Below, in pieces: positions 30,477 through 37,960 of a DNA stretch of 64,000 nt. The DNA lies in assembly GCA_902571955.1 (NCBI GenBank), contig CACGDZ010000003.1, positions 56,954 to 120,953 of the forward strand, given 5' to 3'. Made by a program: the position numbers and the translations under genes. Positions within the stretch are counted from its first letter, which is position 1; each line of letters begins with the position of its first letter. Source of the DNA: an uncultured Pelagibacteraceae bacterium (GTDB lineage Bacteria > Pseudomonadota > Alphaproteobacteria > Pelagibacterales > Pelagibacteraceae). The notes below the pieces were generated by a model. That model ran no database searches. It was not told the origin of the DNA and saw nothing but the letters and a program-made list of their open reading frames with translations.

Positions 30477-30868
30477 TGAATAAATATTTAGCAAAAATAA
30501 TTGCTAGTGACAAAGAAGGTTTGCAAATTATTTCAGCTTGTAGTTCAGGGGCTAAAGTAAAAGTTGCAGATATAAAATATCTCGCATCCAATAAGGTTTT
30601 TTTATTATCAATTCAAAGAACCAAGGTTGAAAGTGATCAGGAAGATAAAAAAATTAATAGCATTTGTAGGTTTGATTTTGTTGATAAAGTAAGATCAAAG
30701 AACATTGATCAATCAAATCAAGAAAAAGTTTTAGAACTAATAGGTATAGATTATTTGAAAAATAATGATGTTTATGAAATAAATCTTATATTTAACAACA
30801 ATGCTCATATTGCTTTAACTACAGAAACAATTGAAGCAAGATTAGAGGATCAAAGTGAAATTAAATAG
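30476..30868 (+). CDS. DUF2948-family protein
   Basis: A 130-residue protein starting with GTG at 30476, overlapping the murA stop. The position between murA and hisD and the sequence pattern (an N-terminal AKIIASDKEGLQIISA segment, a QRTKVES strand and RFDFVDKVRSKNID) fit DUF2948, an alphaproteobacterial family of unknown function. It is probably cytoplasmic, as no signal or membrane segment is seen. The family call leans partly on gene order. Confidence 0.75.
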   Translation: MNKYLAKIIASDKEGLQIISACSSGAKVKVADIKYLASNKVFLLSIQRTKVESDQEDKKINSICRFDFVDKVRSKNIDQSNQEKVLELIGIDYLKNNDVYEINLIFNNNAHIALTTETIEARLEDQSEIK

Positions 30869-30870
30869 TT

Positions 30871-32154
30871 ATGAAGATATTAAATAGTAACAGTAAAAAT
30901 TTTGACAAATTATTAGAGAATTTACTTTTAAAGAGAAAAAAAAAAATTCAATCAGAATCTATTTCTGTAACAAATATAATTAAAGATGTTAAAAAAAATG
31001 GAGATAAAGCATTATTAAAATACGAGAAAAGATTTAATCAAAACAACGTAATTATTCCAAGCTCAAAACAAATAAAAAAATCTATAAATTCACTTGATAA
31101 AAAAGTAAAAAAGGCAATTGATACGGCCTATAATAGAATTTATAAATTTCATTCTCTTCAAAAATTTAAAAATATTTCTTATACAGATAAATTAAAAAAT
31201 AAACTCGAATATAAATACGTACCTTTAGAGTCAGTTGCAATTTATGTTCCCGGTTCTACTGCATCATACCCATCGAGTGTATTGATGAATGCTATTCCAG
31301 CAATTGTTGCAGGTGTTAAGAGAATAGTTATGATTAATCCAGGCCATAAAGGAAAACAAAATCCAGCCGTATTATACGCCGCAAAAAAATGCAAAATAAA
31401 AGAAATTTATTCTATTGGGGGCCCTTCTGCTATTGCAGCAGTCTCTTACGGGACTAAAAAAATTAAAAAAGTTCATAAAATAGTTGGTCCAGGAAATGCA
31501 TATGTTGCAGCAGCAAAAAAAGAAGTTTTTGGTGTTGTTGGAATTGAAGGTATGACTGCTGGTCCTTCAGAAGTGACTGTAGTTTGTGATAAATTTTCAA
31601 ATCCTGAGTGGGTTGCAAGTGATTTAATTGGACAAGCTGAACATGATATTCTTGCACAATGTATATTGATTTCAAAAGATAAAAATTTGCTAGATAAAGT
31701 AAAAATTGAAATTACTAAACAATTAAAAGAAATTCCAAGAGCTTCTGTTGCAAGAAGAAGTTTAATTAATAATGGAATTCTTATGTATATTTCTTCAGAC
31801 GCTAAAATAACAAGTGTTGTAAATAAAATTGCACCAGAACATTTGGAATTAAATATTAAAAATTATAAATCGTTAGTTCCAAAAATAAAAAACTCAGGCT
31901 CAGTATGTTTAGGAAAATATGCAGTGATGGCAATGACTGATTATAATGTTGGATCAAACCATATATTGCCAACTAATGGTTCTGCAAAATATTCAAGCGG
32001 CATAAGTGTAAATGAATTTTATAAAAGAATTTCGTACATAAACTTATCAAAAAAGGGTATTGAAAGTCTTGGACCATCAGTTATAACACTTGCAAATTAC
32101 GAAGGATTAGTGGGGCACGCTCAATCTGTAGTAAAAAGGATAAGGAGAAAATAA
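30871..32154 (+). CDS. hisD: Histidinol dehydrogenase
   Basis: HisD carries out the last two oxidations of histidine synthesis with NAD and zinc. The 427-residue protein shows [48 protein letters not shown], the zinc/catalytic segment DLIGQAEHD, and catalytic IAPEHLEL with Glu-His. It is followed 2 bp later by the TTG start of infA. Confidence 0.97.
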   Translation: MKILNSNSKNFDKLLENLLLKRKKKIQSESISVTNIIKDVKKNGDKALLKYEKRFNQNNVIIPSSKQIKKSINSLDKKVKKAIDTAYNRIYKFHSLQKFKNISYTDKLKNKLEYKYVPLESVAIYVPGSTASYPSSVLMNAIPAIVAGVKRIVMINPGHKGKQNPAVLYAAKKCKIKEIYSIGGPSAIAAVSYGTKKIKKVHKIVGPGNAYVAAAKKEVFGVVGIEGMTAGPSEVTVVCDKFSNPEWVASDLIGQAEHDILAQCILISKDKNLLDKVKIEITKQLKEIPRASVARRSLINNGILMYISSDAKITSVVNKIAPEHLELNIKNYKSLVPKIKNSGSVCLGKYAVMAMTDYNVGSNHILPTNGSAKYSSGISVNEFYKRISYINLSKKGIESLGPSVITLANYEGLVGHAQSVVKRIRRK

Positions 32155-32156
32155 AT

Positions 32157-32422
32157 TTGTCAAAACAAGACTTATTAGAATTTAAAGGGACAGTAATTGA
32201 TTTACTGCCGAATGCTATGTTTAGAGTTAAATTAGAAAATGGGCATACAGTTACTGCTCATACAGCAGGAAAGCTGAGAAAAAACAGAATTCGAGTTTTA
32301 CAAGGGGGCTAACCCCCAACTCTATGAGTTGGGGGTTAGTCACTCTTTAAATTGGTGATAATGTTACAGTAGAAATGACTCCCTATGATCTTACTAAAGG
32401 AAGAATTATCTTTAGGGGATAA
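32157..32422 (+). CDS. infA: Translation initiation factor IF-1, reading frame split by a ~50-nt hairpin insert
   Basis: From TTG at 32157 the sequence reads as IF-1: [43 protein letters not shown], then GGG-GGC and an in-frame TAA at 32310-32312 (51 residues). The missing end, [19 protein letters not shown] and RG, resumes at 32357 right after a GGT codon, in another frame, and stops at 32420-32422. Joining GGG (32304-32306) to GAT (32357) skips exactly 50 nt and gives 71 residues; joining after GGC skips 47 nt and gives 72. Both halves are perfectly conserved, so the protein is probably made, by bypassing, RNA processing or as two pieces. IF-1 is normally essential. A sequencing artefact or a second infA elsewhere are the alternatives. 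Confidence 0.8.
32307..32341 (+). other. GC-rich perfect hairpin inside infA
   Basis: A 14-nt arm at 32309-32322 is exactly complementary to 32326-32339 with a TAT triloop. G307-C341 and G308-U340 extend it to 16 bp, so the stem begins flush after the GGG codon at 32304-32306. It contains C5/G5 tracts, rare in this AT-rich genome, and buries the in-frame TAA. No U-tract follows, so it is not an intrinsic terminator. It is separated by 12 nt from the GGT at 32354. Confidence 0.9.
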
Positions 32423-32426
32423 ATAA

Positions 32427-32501
32427 GGCTGAGTAGCTCAGGAGTAGAGCAGAGCCCTGAAAAGGCTTGTGTCGGAGGTGCGAATCCTTCCTCAGCCACC
32501 A
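32427..32501 (+). tRNA. tRNA-Phe (GAA)
   Basis: A 75-nt tRNA with encoded CCA. Acceptor GGCTGAG pairs with CTCAGCC, the discriminator is A, the D stem is GCTC/GAGC with a short loop, the anticodon loop CTGAAAA gives GAA (Phe), and the T loop TGCGAATCC is near standard. It begins 4 nt after the infA stop and probably shares the hisD-infA transcript. Confidence 0.95.
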
Positions 32502-32548
32502 CCAAAAGTTTCATCTTGAAATAATCGTAAAAGAAATTAACTTTAAGT

Positions 32549-32554
32549 TATAAT
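32549..32554 (+). promoter_or_regulatory. Candidate -10 box for the cold-shock gene
   Basis: A perfect TATAAT sits 26 bp before the csp ATG, and an AAAGGA Shine-Dalgarno-like sequence lies in between. This leaves a very short leader, unlike the long thermosensing 5' UTR of enterobacterial cspA. No convincing -35 hexamer is visible at 16-18 bp. Confidence 0.5.
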
Positions 32555-32580
32555 AAATAACAAAAGGACTAAGAAATAAG

Positions 32581-32793
32581 ATGAGTACACTACAAGGAAA
32601 AATTAAATGGTATAATGGTAAAAAGGGATATGGCTTTATTGAAAGAGATGATAAAGAAAAAGATGCCTTTGTTCACGCTTCAGCGGTAAAAGCTGCTGGT
32701 ATGCGATATCTCAATGAAGGTGATAAACTTGAATTCACATTAGAAGATGGTCCCAAAGGTCCTTCTGCAGTTAATTTAAAAAAAATAGACTAA
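32581..32793 (+). CDS. Cold-shock-domain protein
   Basis: A 70-residue CSD protein, a single-stranded nucleic-acid chaperone. RNP1 KGYGFIERDD and RNP2 DAFVHASAV are both present in the OB fold, and the length is standard. It has its own promoter-like -10 and a downstream terminator, so it looks monocistronic. Confidence 0.95.
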   Translation: MSTLQGKIKWYNGKKGYGFIERDDKEKDAFVHASAVKAAGMRYLNEGDKLEFTLEDGPKGPSAVNLKKID

Positions 32794-32807
32794 TTTAGAA
32801 ATTATTT

Positions 32808-32850
32808 AAAAGGGCGTTTTATCTATCAAATAGATTAACGTCCTTTTTAT
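32808..32850 (+). terminator. Intrinsic terminator after the cold-shock gene
   Basis: AAAGGGCGTT and AACGTCCTTT form the outer stem (one G-U pair) and ATCTA/TAGAT an inner stem with a CAAA-type loop; a T-run follows. It lies 15 bp after the csp stop. This is the clearest intrinsic terminator I see in the window. Confidence 0.75.
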
Positions 32851-33024
32851 ATTTAGACCTTGAATATTAATTTTTTTTGTCTAAAAGACTGCTCATGAAT
32901 ATAAATATTACATACAGAAAGACTTTTAGAAGTACTCACAGAAACTGTTTCCATAGCCAGTAGGCTATTTATTTATATTATAATTTTAAATCCACATAAA
33001 ATAAGATAAAAACAAAGAGGATAA
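32851..33024 (+). promoter_or_regulatory. Intergenic region with inverted repeats and tRNA-His -10 box
   Basis: This 174-bp gap has no convincing ORF. It contains CTAAAAG (32881) matched by CTTTTAG about 50 bp later, then ATAGCC-AGTA-GGCTAT followed by T-rich sequence at about 32953-32975, which looks like a short terminator and could end a small RNA. A perfect TATAAT at 32979-32984 would serve tRNA-His and hisS with transcription starting near 32990. Confidence 0.4.
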
Positions 33025-33099
33025 GCCCGGGTGGTGTAATGGTTAGCACGGAAGTTTGTGGAACTTTAAGTTTGAGTTCGACTCTCAGCCCGGGTACCA
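33025..33099 (+). tRNA. tRNA-His (GTG), alphaproteobacterial type without G-1
   Basis: Acceptor GCCCGGG pairs with CCCGGGT so that position 1-72 is G-U, and the discriminator is A73 before encoded CCA. The base before position 1 is A, so no G-1 is encoded. The anticodon loop TTGTGGA gives GTG. The lack of G-1 together with A73 is a known feature of many alphaproteobacterial tRNA-His and goes with a divergent HisRS. The gene for HisRS follows 4 bp downstream. Confidence 0.95.
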
Positions 33100-33103
33100 A
33101 AAA

Positions 33104-34498
33104 ATGAATAAAGAAAAAAAATTAATTCCTGGATTACCTTCAGGATTTGAAGATCGTTGGGATAAAAAACTTCTTCTCAAAAAAAAGCTTTTAAAAGCTA
33201 TTGAGAATAATTTTATTAAATTTGGAGCAGAGGCTCTGGAAACCCCTTCGTTTGAGATAAGTGAAAATATAGGATCTTTTTTGGCAGAAGATGACGCTAA
33301 TCCTATGTCTGATGTATTCTCATTTCAGGATGGAGAAAAAAGCATTACTCTTAGGTATGACCTTTCAAGCCCACTAGCTAGATTTGTTGCTCAAAATAAT
33401 CAAGAGCTACCATCAATCTTTAAAAGGTATGCTATTCAAAATGTCTTTAGAAATGAAAAGGCTGGTAATGGAAGGTACAGAGAATTTATGCAAGCGGATT
33501 TTGATATTGTTGGAAATGTTAATCCTGCACAAGCAAATGCGGAGCTTTGCAATTTAATATCAAGTACTTTGTTAGATTGTGGTCTAAAAAAAGATCAATT
33601 TACAATCAACGTTAGTAACAGAAAAATAGTTCAAGGATTAATTGATGATTTAAAAATATCAAAAGAAAAGCAAGCAAAAGTAATTAGGGCAATTGATAAA
33701 TTAGACAAACCAGGTTTTGGTTTAAAAGGTGTTGAAGATTTACTTAAAAAAGAGAGAAAAGATATAAGTGGCGCAATAACTAAGGGTGCAGATTTAAACG
33801 ATGAACAAGCCTCTGAAATACTTAATTTTCTAAAAATTAAAGATTTAAATGAATTAAAAGAAACATTAAAAAATCCACTGTCTCAAGAAGGTATACAAGA
33901 ATTAGAACAAGTATTTGAAGTATTGGGTTACAGTTCAAATTTAAATCAGGTCAAAACAAATTTTACAATTGTTAGGGGATTGGCATATTATTCAGATTTC
34001 ATTGTTGAAACAAATTTAAATTTTAAAGTCACAAATAATAAAGGTAAAGAGGTCGATATAGGTAGTGTTTGTTCTGGTGGAGCCTATGCAAAATTAATCT
34101 CAAGATTTAAAGGTGTGGATATTCCAGGCACTGGGATTAGTTTTGGAGTGGATCGATTGTTGTTTGCTTTGATGCAATTAGATCAAATAAAAGTAGATAG
34201 TCAAAAACCAGTTTTAGTTTGTGTAATGGATGAAAAATATCTTAAAAATTATTATGAAATTTTAGATCTATTAAGAAATAATAATATCAATGCTGAAATT
34301 TTTTTAGATACAAAGAAAAATTTAGGTAAGCAACTAACCCTAGCAAATAAACGCGAGTTGGATGTTGCAATTATATGTGGTGAAAATGAATTTAATGAAA
34401 ATACAGTCACTATAAAAAGCCTTAAAGGTGTTAAGGGTGAAAATAATAAAACATTTCCAAAAGAAAATTTAATCGATGAAGTCAAAAAACTTATCTGA
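33104..34498 (+). CDS. hisS: Histidyl-tRNA synthetase
   Basis: From the ATG at 33104, just after tRNA-His, this is 464 residues; a longer frame would run into the tRNA. Class II features are visible: motif 1 region ALETPSFEI, motif 2 TLRYDLSSPLARFVAQN and FRNEKAGNGRYREFMQADFD, the HisA-like loop RGLAYYSDFIVE, motif 3 GTGISFGVDRLLFAL, and a C-terminal anticodon domain from about residue 375. The motif 2 variants fit the divergent alphaproteobacterial HisRS that recognises A73. It overlaps hisZ by 23 bp. Confidence 0.93.
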   Translation: MNKEKKLIPGLPSGFEDRWDKKLLLKKKLLKAIENNFIKFGAEALETPSFEISENIGSFLAEDDANPMSDVFSFQDGEKSITLRYDLSSPLARFVAQNNQELPSIFKRYAIQNVFRNEKAGNGRYREFMQADFDIVGNVNPAQANAELCNLISSTLLDCGLKKDQFTINVSNRKIVQGLIDDLKISKEKQAKVIRAIDKLDKPGFGLKGVEDLLKKERKDISGAITKGADLNDEQASEILNFLKIKDLNELKETLKNPLSQEGIQELEQVFEVLGYSSNLNQVKTNFTIVRGLAYYSDFIVETNLNFKVTNNKGKEVDIGSVCSGGAYAKLISRFKGVDIPGTGISFGVDRLLFALMQLDQIKVDSQKPVLVCVMDEKYLKNYYEILDLLRNNNINAEIFLDTKKNLGKQLTLANKRELDVAIICGENEFNENTVTIKSLKGVKGENNKTFPKENLIDEVKKLI

Positions 34499-35528
34499 AA
34501 ATATCCTTAGATCAGTAAAATCTAAGGGTTTTAAATATATTGATTTACCCTCAGTAATTGAGGCTAATCATATTGTTCAAAGATCGGGAGAAAACTTTAG
34601 AAAATTAATCTTTTCTTTTACGGATCAAAATGGAAGTGAGTTATGTCTAAGACCAGATTTAACAATTGCATCTTGTTTAAGATATTTAGAAAATAATTTA
34701 AAAGGTAAGGAAAAAATTTTCTACAGTGGTCAAGCTTATCGAAAATCACAAAACAAAAAAGACTCGATCATTAGAAATCAAATTGGATTTGAAATTTTAG
34801 GATCTAAGGATGAGAAAAATGATGATAAAGAAATTATAAATACATCTCTTAAATCGCTTAAAAATATCAAATATTCCTCAGGAACACTTACTATTGGAAA
34901 TGTTGAAATATTTAATTTGTTAATTTCAAAATTGGATATTCCAAAGAGATGGAAGCTAAGATTGTCCAGACACTTCTGGAGAGAGGAATATTTTAATGAT
35001 TTATTAAGAAGATTAGAAACTAATTCAGATGTTGATCCAACAATTGTCGAAATAGATAAAAAGCGTTACTTGAAAATGCTTAAAGAAGATTTATCAAATG
35101 TTGTAGCCGGAAGAACAATAAATGAAATATTAAAAAGATTTGATCAGAAAATAAAAGATCCTAGAAGAGCCAGCAAAGGAAAAAATGTTTCAAAAATAAT
35201 TAAAGATTTCTTAAAAATTAAATGTCCAATAAATAAAGCAGCAATTGAGTTAAATAAATTTTTTAAAAAAAACAGAATAAATTTAGCTGTAGATCAAAAA
35301 TATTTTCCAATTTCTAATAACAAGGTTTCAAAATTAAATGTAGTATTTTCAGCATCCTTTGGAAGGCAATTAGAATATTATACCGGAATGGTTTTTAAAA
35401 TTGATATTAAATCTAAAAATTCATTAAAAAATATTATCAATGGTGGTCGTTATGATGGCCTAATTTCAGACTTAGGATCAAAAAAACAAACTCCGGCAGT
35501 AGGTGCTGCTTTAAACTTAAATTACTAA
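34476..35528 (+). CDS. hisZ: ATP phosphoribosyltransferase regulatory subunit
   Basis: A 350-residue HisRS paralogue lacking aminoacylation features. It has SGENFRKLIFSFTDQNGSELCLRPDLT (N-terminal catalytic-fold remnant), FYSGQAYRKSQ and the final GGRYDGLISDLGSKKQTPAVGAA (quoted in part). HisZ pairs with short HisG. The immediate hisZ-hisG overlap of 1 bp supports this. Confidence 0.9.
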   Translation: MKSKNLSENILRSVKSKGFKYIDLPSVIEANHIVQRSGENFRKLIFSFTDQNGSELCLRPDLTIASCLRYLENNLKGKEKIFYSGQAYRKSQNKKDSIIRNQIGFEILGSKDEKNDDKEIINTSLKSLKNIKYSSGTLTIGNVEIFNLLISKLDIPKRWKLRLSRHFWREEYFNDLLRRLETNSDVDPTIVEIDKKRYLKMLKEDLSNVVAGRTINEILKRFDQKIKDPRRASKGKNVSKIIKDFLKIKCPINKAAIELNKFFKKNRINLAVDQKYFPISNNKVSKLNVVFSASFGRQLEYYTGMVFKIDIKSKNSLKNIINGGRYDGLISDLGSKKQTPAVGAALNLNY

Positions 35529-36220
35529 TGACAAAGAATATTTTAAATATTGGAATTCCAAGCAAAGGTAGACTTAGAAAAGATGTTTTAAATATTTTTA
35601 AAAAAAATAAATTAAATCTCATTTCTGAAAGAGGAGAAAGAGATCTTTTAGGATCAATAAAGCAATATAAAAATATTAAGATTTTATATCTTCATGCAAG
35701 AGAGATCATCGAAAGACTTGGAGATGGATCTTTGGATATAGGTTTTTCTGGTTTTGATTTATTAAAAGAGAGTGAAATAAACACTCAAAAAAAAATAAAT
35801 GTTTTAAAAAAATATAATTTTGGTAAGGCCACATTAGTAATCGCAATTCCTGATCAATGGATAGACGTGCAAACTGTTGCGGATTTAGAAGAAATTGCAT
35901 TTGAATTTAAAGATAAGAAAAAGAAAAGATTAAGAGTTGCAACAAAATATCCAAATTTAACAAGGGAATTTTTGTTTTCAAAGGGTGTTACCCAATTCAA
36001 ATTAATCGATAGTTTAGGTGCTACCGAAGCTTATCCTTTTACAGGCTCTTCAGAAATAATCACAGATATCACTTCTACTGGAGAAACCTTAAAAGCAAAT
36101 AATTTACGTATTTTAAAGGATGGAGAGATACTAAAATCAGAGGCTTGTATGATGATTTCTAAGTCATCCAATAATAAAATGGGTCTTAAAAAAATAGTAA
36201 AATTACTTTCTAAAAATTAA
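35528..36220 (+). CDS. hisG: ATP phosphoribosyltransferase, short form
   Basis: HisG catalyses the first step of histidine synthesis. The 230-residue length and lack of a C-terminal regulatory domain identify the short form that needs HisZ. Seen are NIGIPSKGRLRKD, ERLGDGSLDIGFSGFDLL and the PRPP-binding-like ITDITSTGETLKANNL. Its stop region overlaps a small minus-strand ORF by 18 bp. Confidence 0.93.
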   Translation: MTKNILNIGIPSKGRLRKDVLNIFKKNKLNLISERGERDLLGSIKQYKNIKILYLHAREIIERLGDGSLDIGFSGFDLLKESEINTQKKINVLKKYNFGKATLVIAIPDQWIDVQTVADLEEIAFEFKDKKKKRLRVATKYPNLTREFLFSKGVTQFKLIDSLGATEAYPFTGSSEIITDITSTGETLKANNLRILKDGEILKSEACMMISKSSNNKMGLKKIVKLLSKN

Positions 36221-36334
36221 GTCTTTCCAATAAATAAGAATAATTTTAATAATATCTAAATTTCTTATCACAGCATAAAGCGCAATAACAACACCTATAA
36301 GAAATAAAATTTTTAATATAAAAAGAAATTCCAT
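36203..36334 (-). CDS. Putative 43-residue single-pass membrane protein
   Basis: A short minus-strand ORF starting MEFLFILKILFLIGVVIALY and ending with a basic tail (KDLIFRK). The first 23 residues form a strong transmembrane helix. It fills the gap between hisG and the methyltransferase gene. The composition and length resemble genuine small membrane proteins, but random AT-rich DNA can also produce hydrophobic ORFs, so support is modest. Confidence 0.45.
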   Translation of the reverse strand: MEFLFILKILFLIGVVIALYAVIRNLDIIKIILIYWKDLIFRK

Positions 36335-36363
36335 AAGTAATTATAAATATTTTATTGTACTAT

Positions 36364-37539
36364 TCAATCAGAAGTCTTCTCTTTACCAGTAAAGTAAAGT
36401 TCTTTAGTATTAGCTTTAATCATCCAGTCATGATGATAAGGGATTGGTTTATTTTTTTTATTTAGAGCTTTTTTTACTTCTCTCATAATAATTTTGGCAC
36501 CATCCACGGGTACAGCCATCCCAATCTGTCTTCTTACAGACTCTTTTCCACCTTTGAAATTATATTTGTCAGGAAAAGTTTGAAGTCTTGCTCTTTCTCT
36601 ATTTGTTAATGCTCTGTGTTCTTTATAATGATAAACATGAGTTCCACCTCCACCACTGCCCGTTACAGTATAAGCAGGTTTAGAACTATCTAATCTTTTA
36701 TAAATGTGACTCATTCTCGCCTTTTTAACACCAGGAAGACCGTCTTTATCGTCCCCCAAGTCCCAGACGTTTTTACCTTCTTGTGTCTTTTTTAATCTTC
36801 TTATTACTCTTTCATCATGTTTTGTCAGTTCTTGATGTTGAGCCCATTCTGGAATAGGGGGATTTTCTAAAGCATCTTTACAGGTTCTCAACTCGTTATT
36901 ACTTTTCTCAGGTCTCTTAAAGCTTATATTATTTTCTGTAAAAAAATTATTTCTAAAACCAACTAATATAATTCTATGCCTTGTTTGTGGAATACCATAT
37001 TCCTCAAATTTATAATTATCAGCATATATTGTATATCCATGTTTAGAACACTTTGCTAGATCACCCATTATTTTTTTAAAGTTTTTATAATTATCATTTT
37101 GCAGTTGTTCCTTATCAAATATTTCATCAACCTTTTCTTTTTTTGAAGAATTAAATTTTAATTTTTTTCCAAGCGCAGTGACATTTTCAGCTACAAAGTA
37201 TTCTGGTTGAAAAAAATCTAATACATTACATGCATATTTGTAAAGACCTCCATATTCACCCTTCATTTTCTTATTCTTTCCTACAAGACTGAAGTCATTG
37301 CAGGGAAATCCAAATAGAAGTCCGTTTATATTACCATGTTCTTTTTTAATTTTTTTTAAATTATCTTCTTTTGCAAAATTTTTAATATCTTCAAAATAAG
37401 CCTCACAATTTTGGTTGTTCTTGAATGATTTACATGAATCTTCATGGTTATCTACACCCCAAACATGCTTGAAACCTGCTTTTCTTGCACCTTCAGCAAA
37501 CCCCCCTGCACCACAAAATAATTCAGCAATTTTAAGCAT
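36364..37539 (-). CDS. DNA (cytosine-5) methyltransferase
   Basis: From ATG 37539 this is 391 residues, starting right at motif I AELFCGAGGFAEG (residues 5-17). Motif IV GFPCNDFS carries the catalytic Cys80, motif VI AENV is at 117-120, and motif VIII is PQTRHRIILVGFR. Motif IX-X is in RERARLQTFPDKYNF and RQIGMAVPV. The target-recognition domain between VIII and IX is compact. With vsr 4 kb away it looks like the modification enzyme of a restriction or defence island. The recognition site cannot be told from the sequence. A longer start at 37584 adds 15 unlikely residues. Confidence 0.93.
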   Translation of the reverse strand: MLKIAELFCGAGGFAEGARKAGFKHVWGVDNHEDSCKSFKNNQNCEAYFEDIKNFAKEDNLKKIKKEHGNINGLLFGFPCNDFSLVGKNKKMKGEYGGLYKYACNVLDFFQPEYFVAENVTALGKKLKFNSSKKEKVDEIFDKEQLQNDNYKNFKKIMGDLAKCSKHGYTIYADNYKFEEYGIPQTRHRIILVGFRNNFFTENNISFKRPEKSNNELRTCKDALENPPIPEWAQHQELTKHDERVIRRLKKTQEGKNVWDLGDDKDGLPGVKKARMSHIYKRLDSSKPAYTVTGSGGGGTHVYHYKEHRALTNRERARLQTFPDKYNFKGGKESVRRQIGMAVPVDGAKIIMREVKKALNKKNKPIPYHHDWMIKANTKELYFTGKEKTSD

Positions 37540-37633
37540 AATCTTAATTTTTTTTGTATTTATTATATAGAATACATATAACAAATAAATACTATTGACA
37601 AGTATATTTATTTTAAGTATAAAAATTGATATT

Positions 37634-37939
37634 ATGGAAAAGAAAAATATCGTTGAATTTAGAGGTGCTAGGCAAAAAACAAAAAACTGGTCTCCTGAAA
37701 AAAAATTTAGAGAATTTTCATCAATTAGAGTTCCAAAACTATTAAGAGCTCTAAAAAATGTTCAAAATTTATCTACCGTTTATAATCCTAAAACAAAAAT
37801 TGGATATACCTATACAGAGGCAGAGAAAAGAAAAATCTTAAAGGATGTAAAAGAAGCTTATCAATCAATGCTTAAAGCATGGGATAATGCAGGAAAAAAA
37901 ATTAGAGAAAACCAAAAGAAATCATATTGGGATGAATAA
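37634..37939 (+). CDS. Small basic hypothetical protein of the methyltransferase island
   Basis: About 101 residues from ATG 37634 (MEKKNIVEFRGARQ), divergent from the methyltransferase with a 94-bp gap. It is helical and basic (net positive, many K/R), with segments FREFSSIRVPKLLRALKNV and TEAEKRKILKDVKEAYQ. No known fold is recognised. A DNA-binding regulator of the island is possible but unsupported by a clear helix-turn-helix. Confidence 0.6.
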   Translation: MEKKNIVEFRGARQKTKNWSPEKKFREFSSIRVPKLLRALKNVQNLSTVYNPKTKIGYTYTEAEKRKILKDVKEAYQSMLKAWDNAGKKIRENQKKSYWDE

Positions 37940-37960
37940 AATTTTAAATATTAAAGAATT

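Noticed and set aside
32307-32341. Intrinsic terminator within infA
   Set aside because: The hairpin is strong but has no U-tract afterwards, and conserved IF-1 codons and tRNA-Phe follow it.
32304-32356. Simple plus or minus one frameshift in infA
   Set aside because: Each alternative frame meets a stop (TAA at 32348 or TGA at 32356) before the conserved C-terminal codons, so one shift cannot give IF-1.
33056-33103. N-terminal extension of HisRS
   Set aside because: It would lie inside the tRNA-His gene; the ATG at 33104 gives the normal N-terminus.
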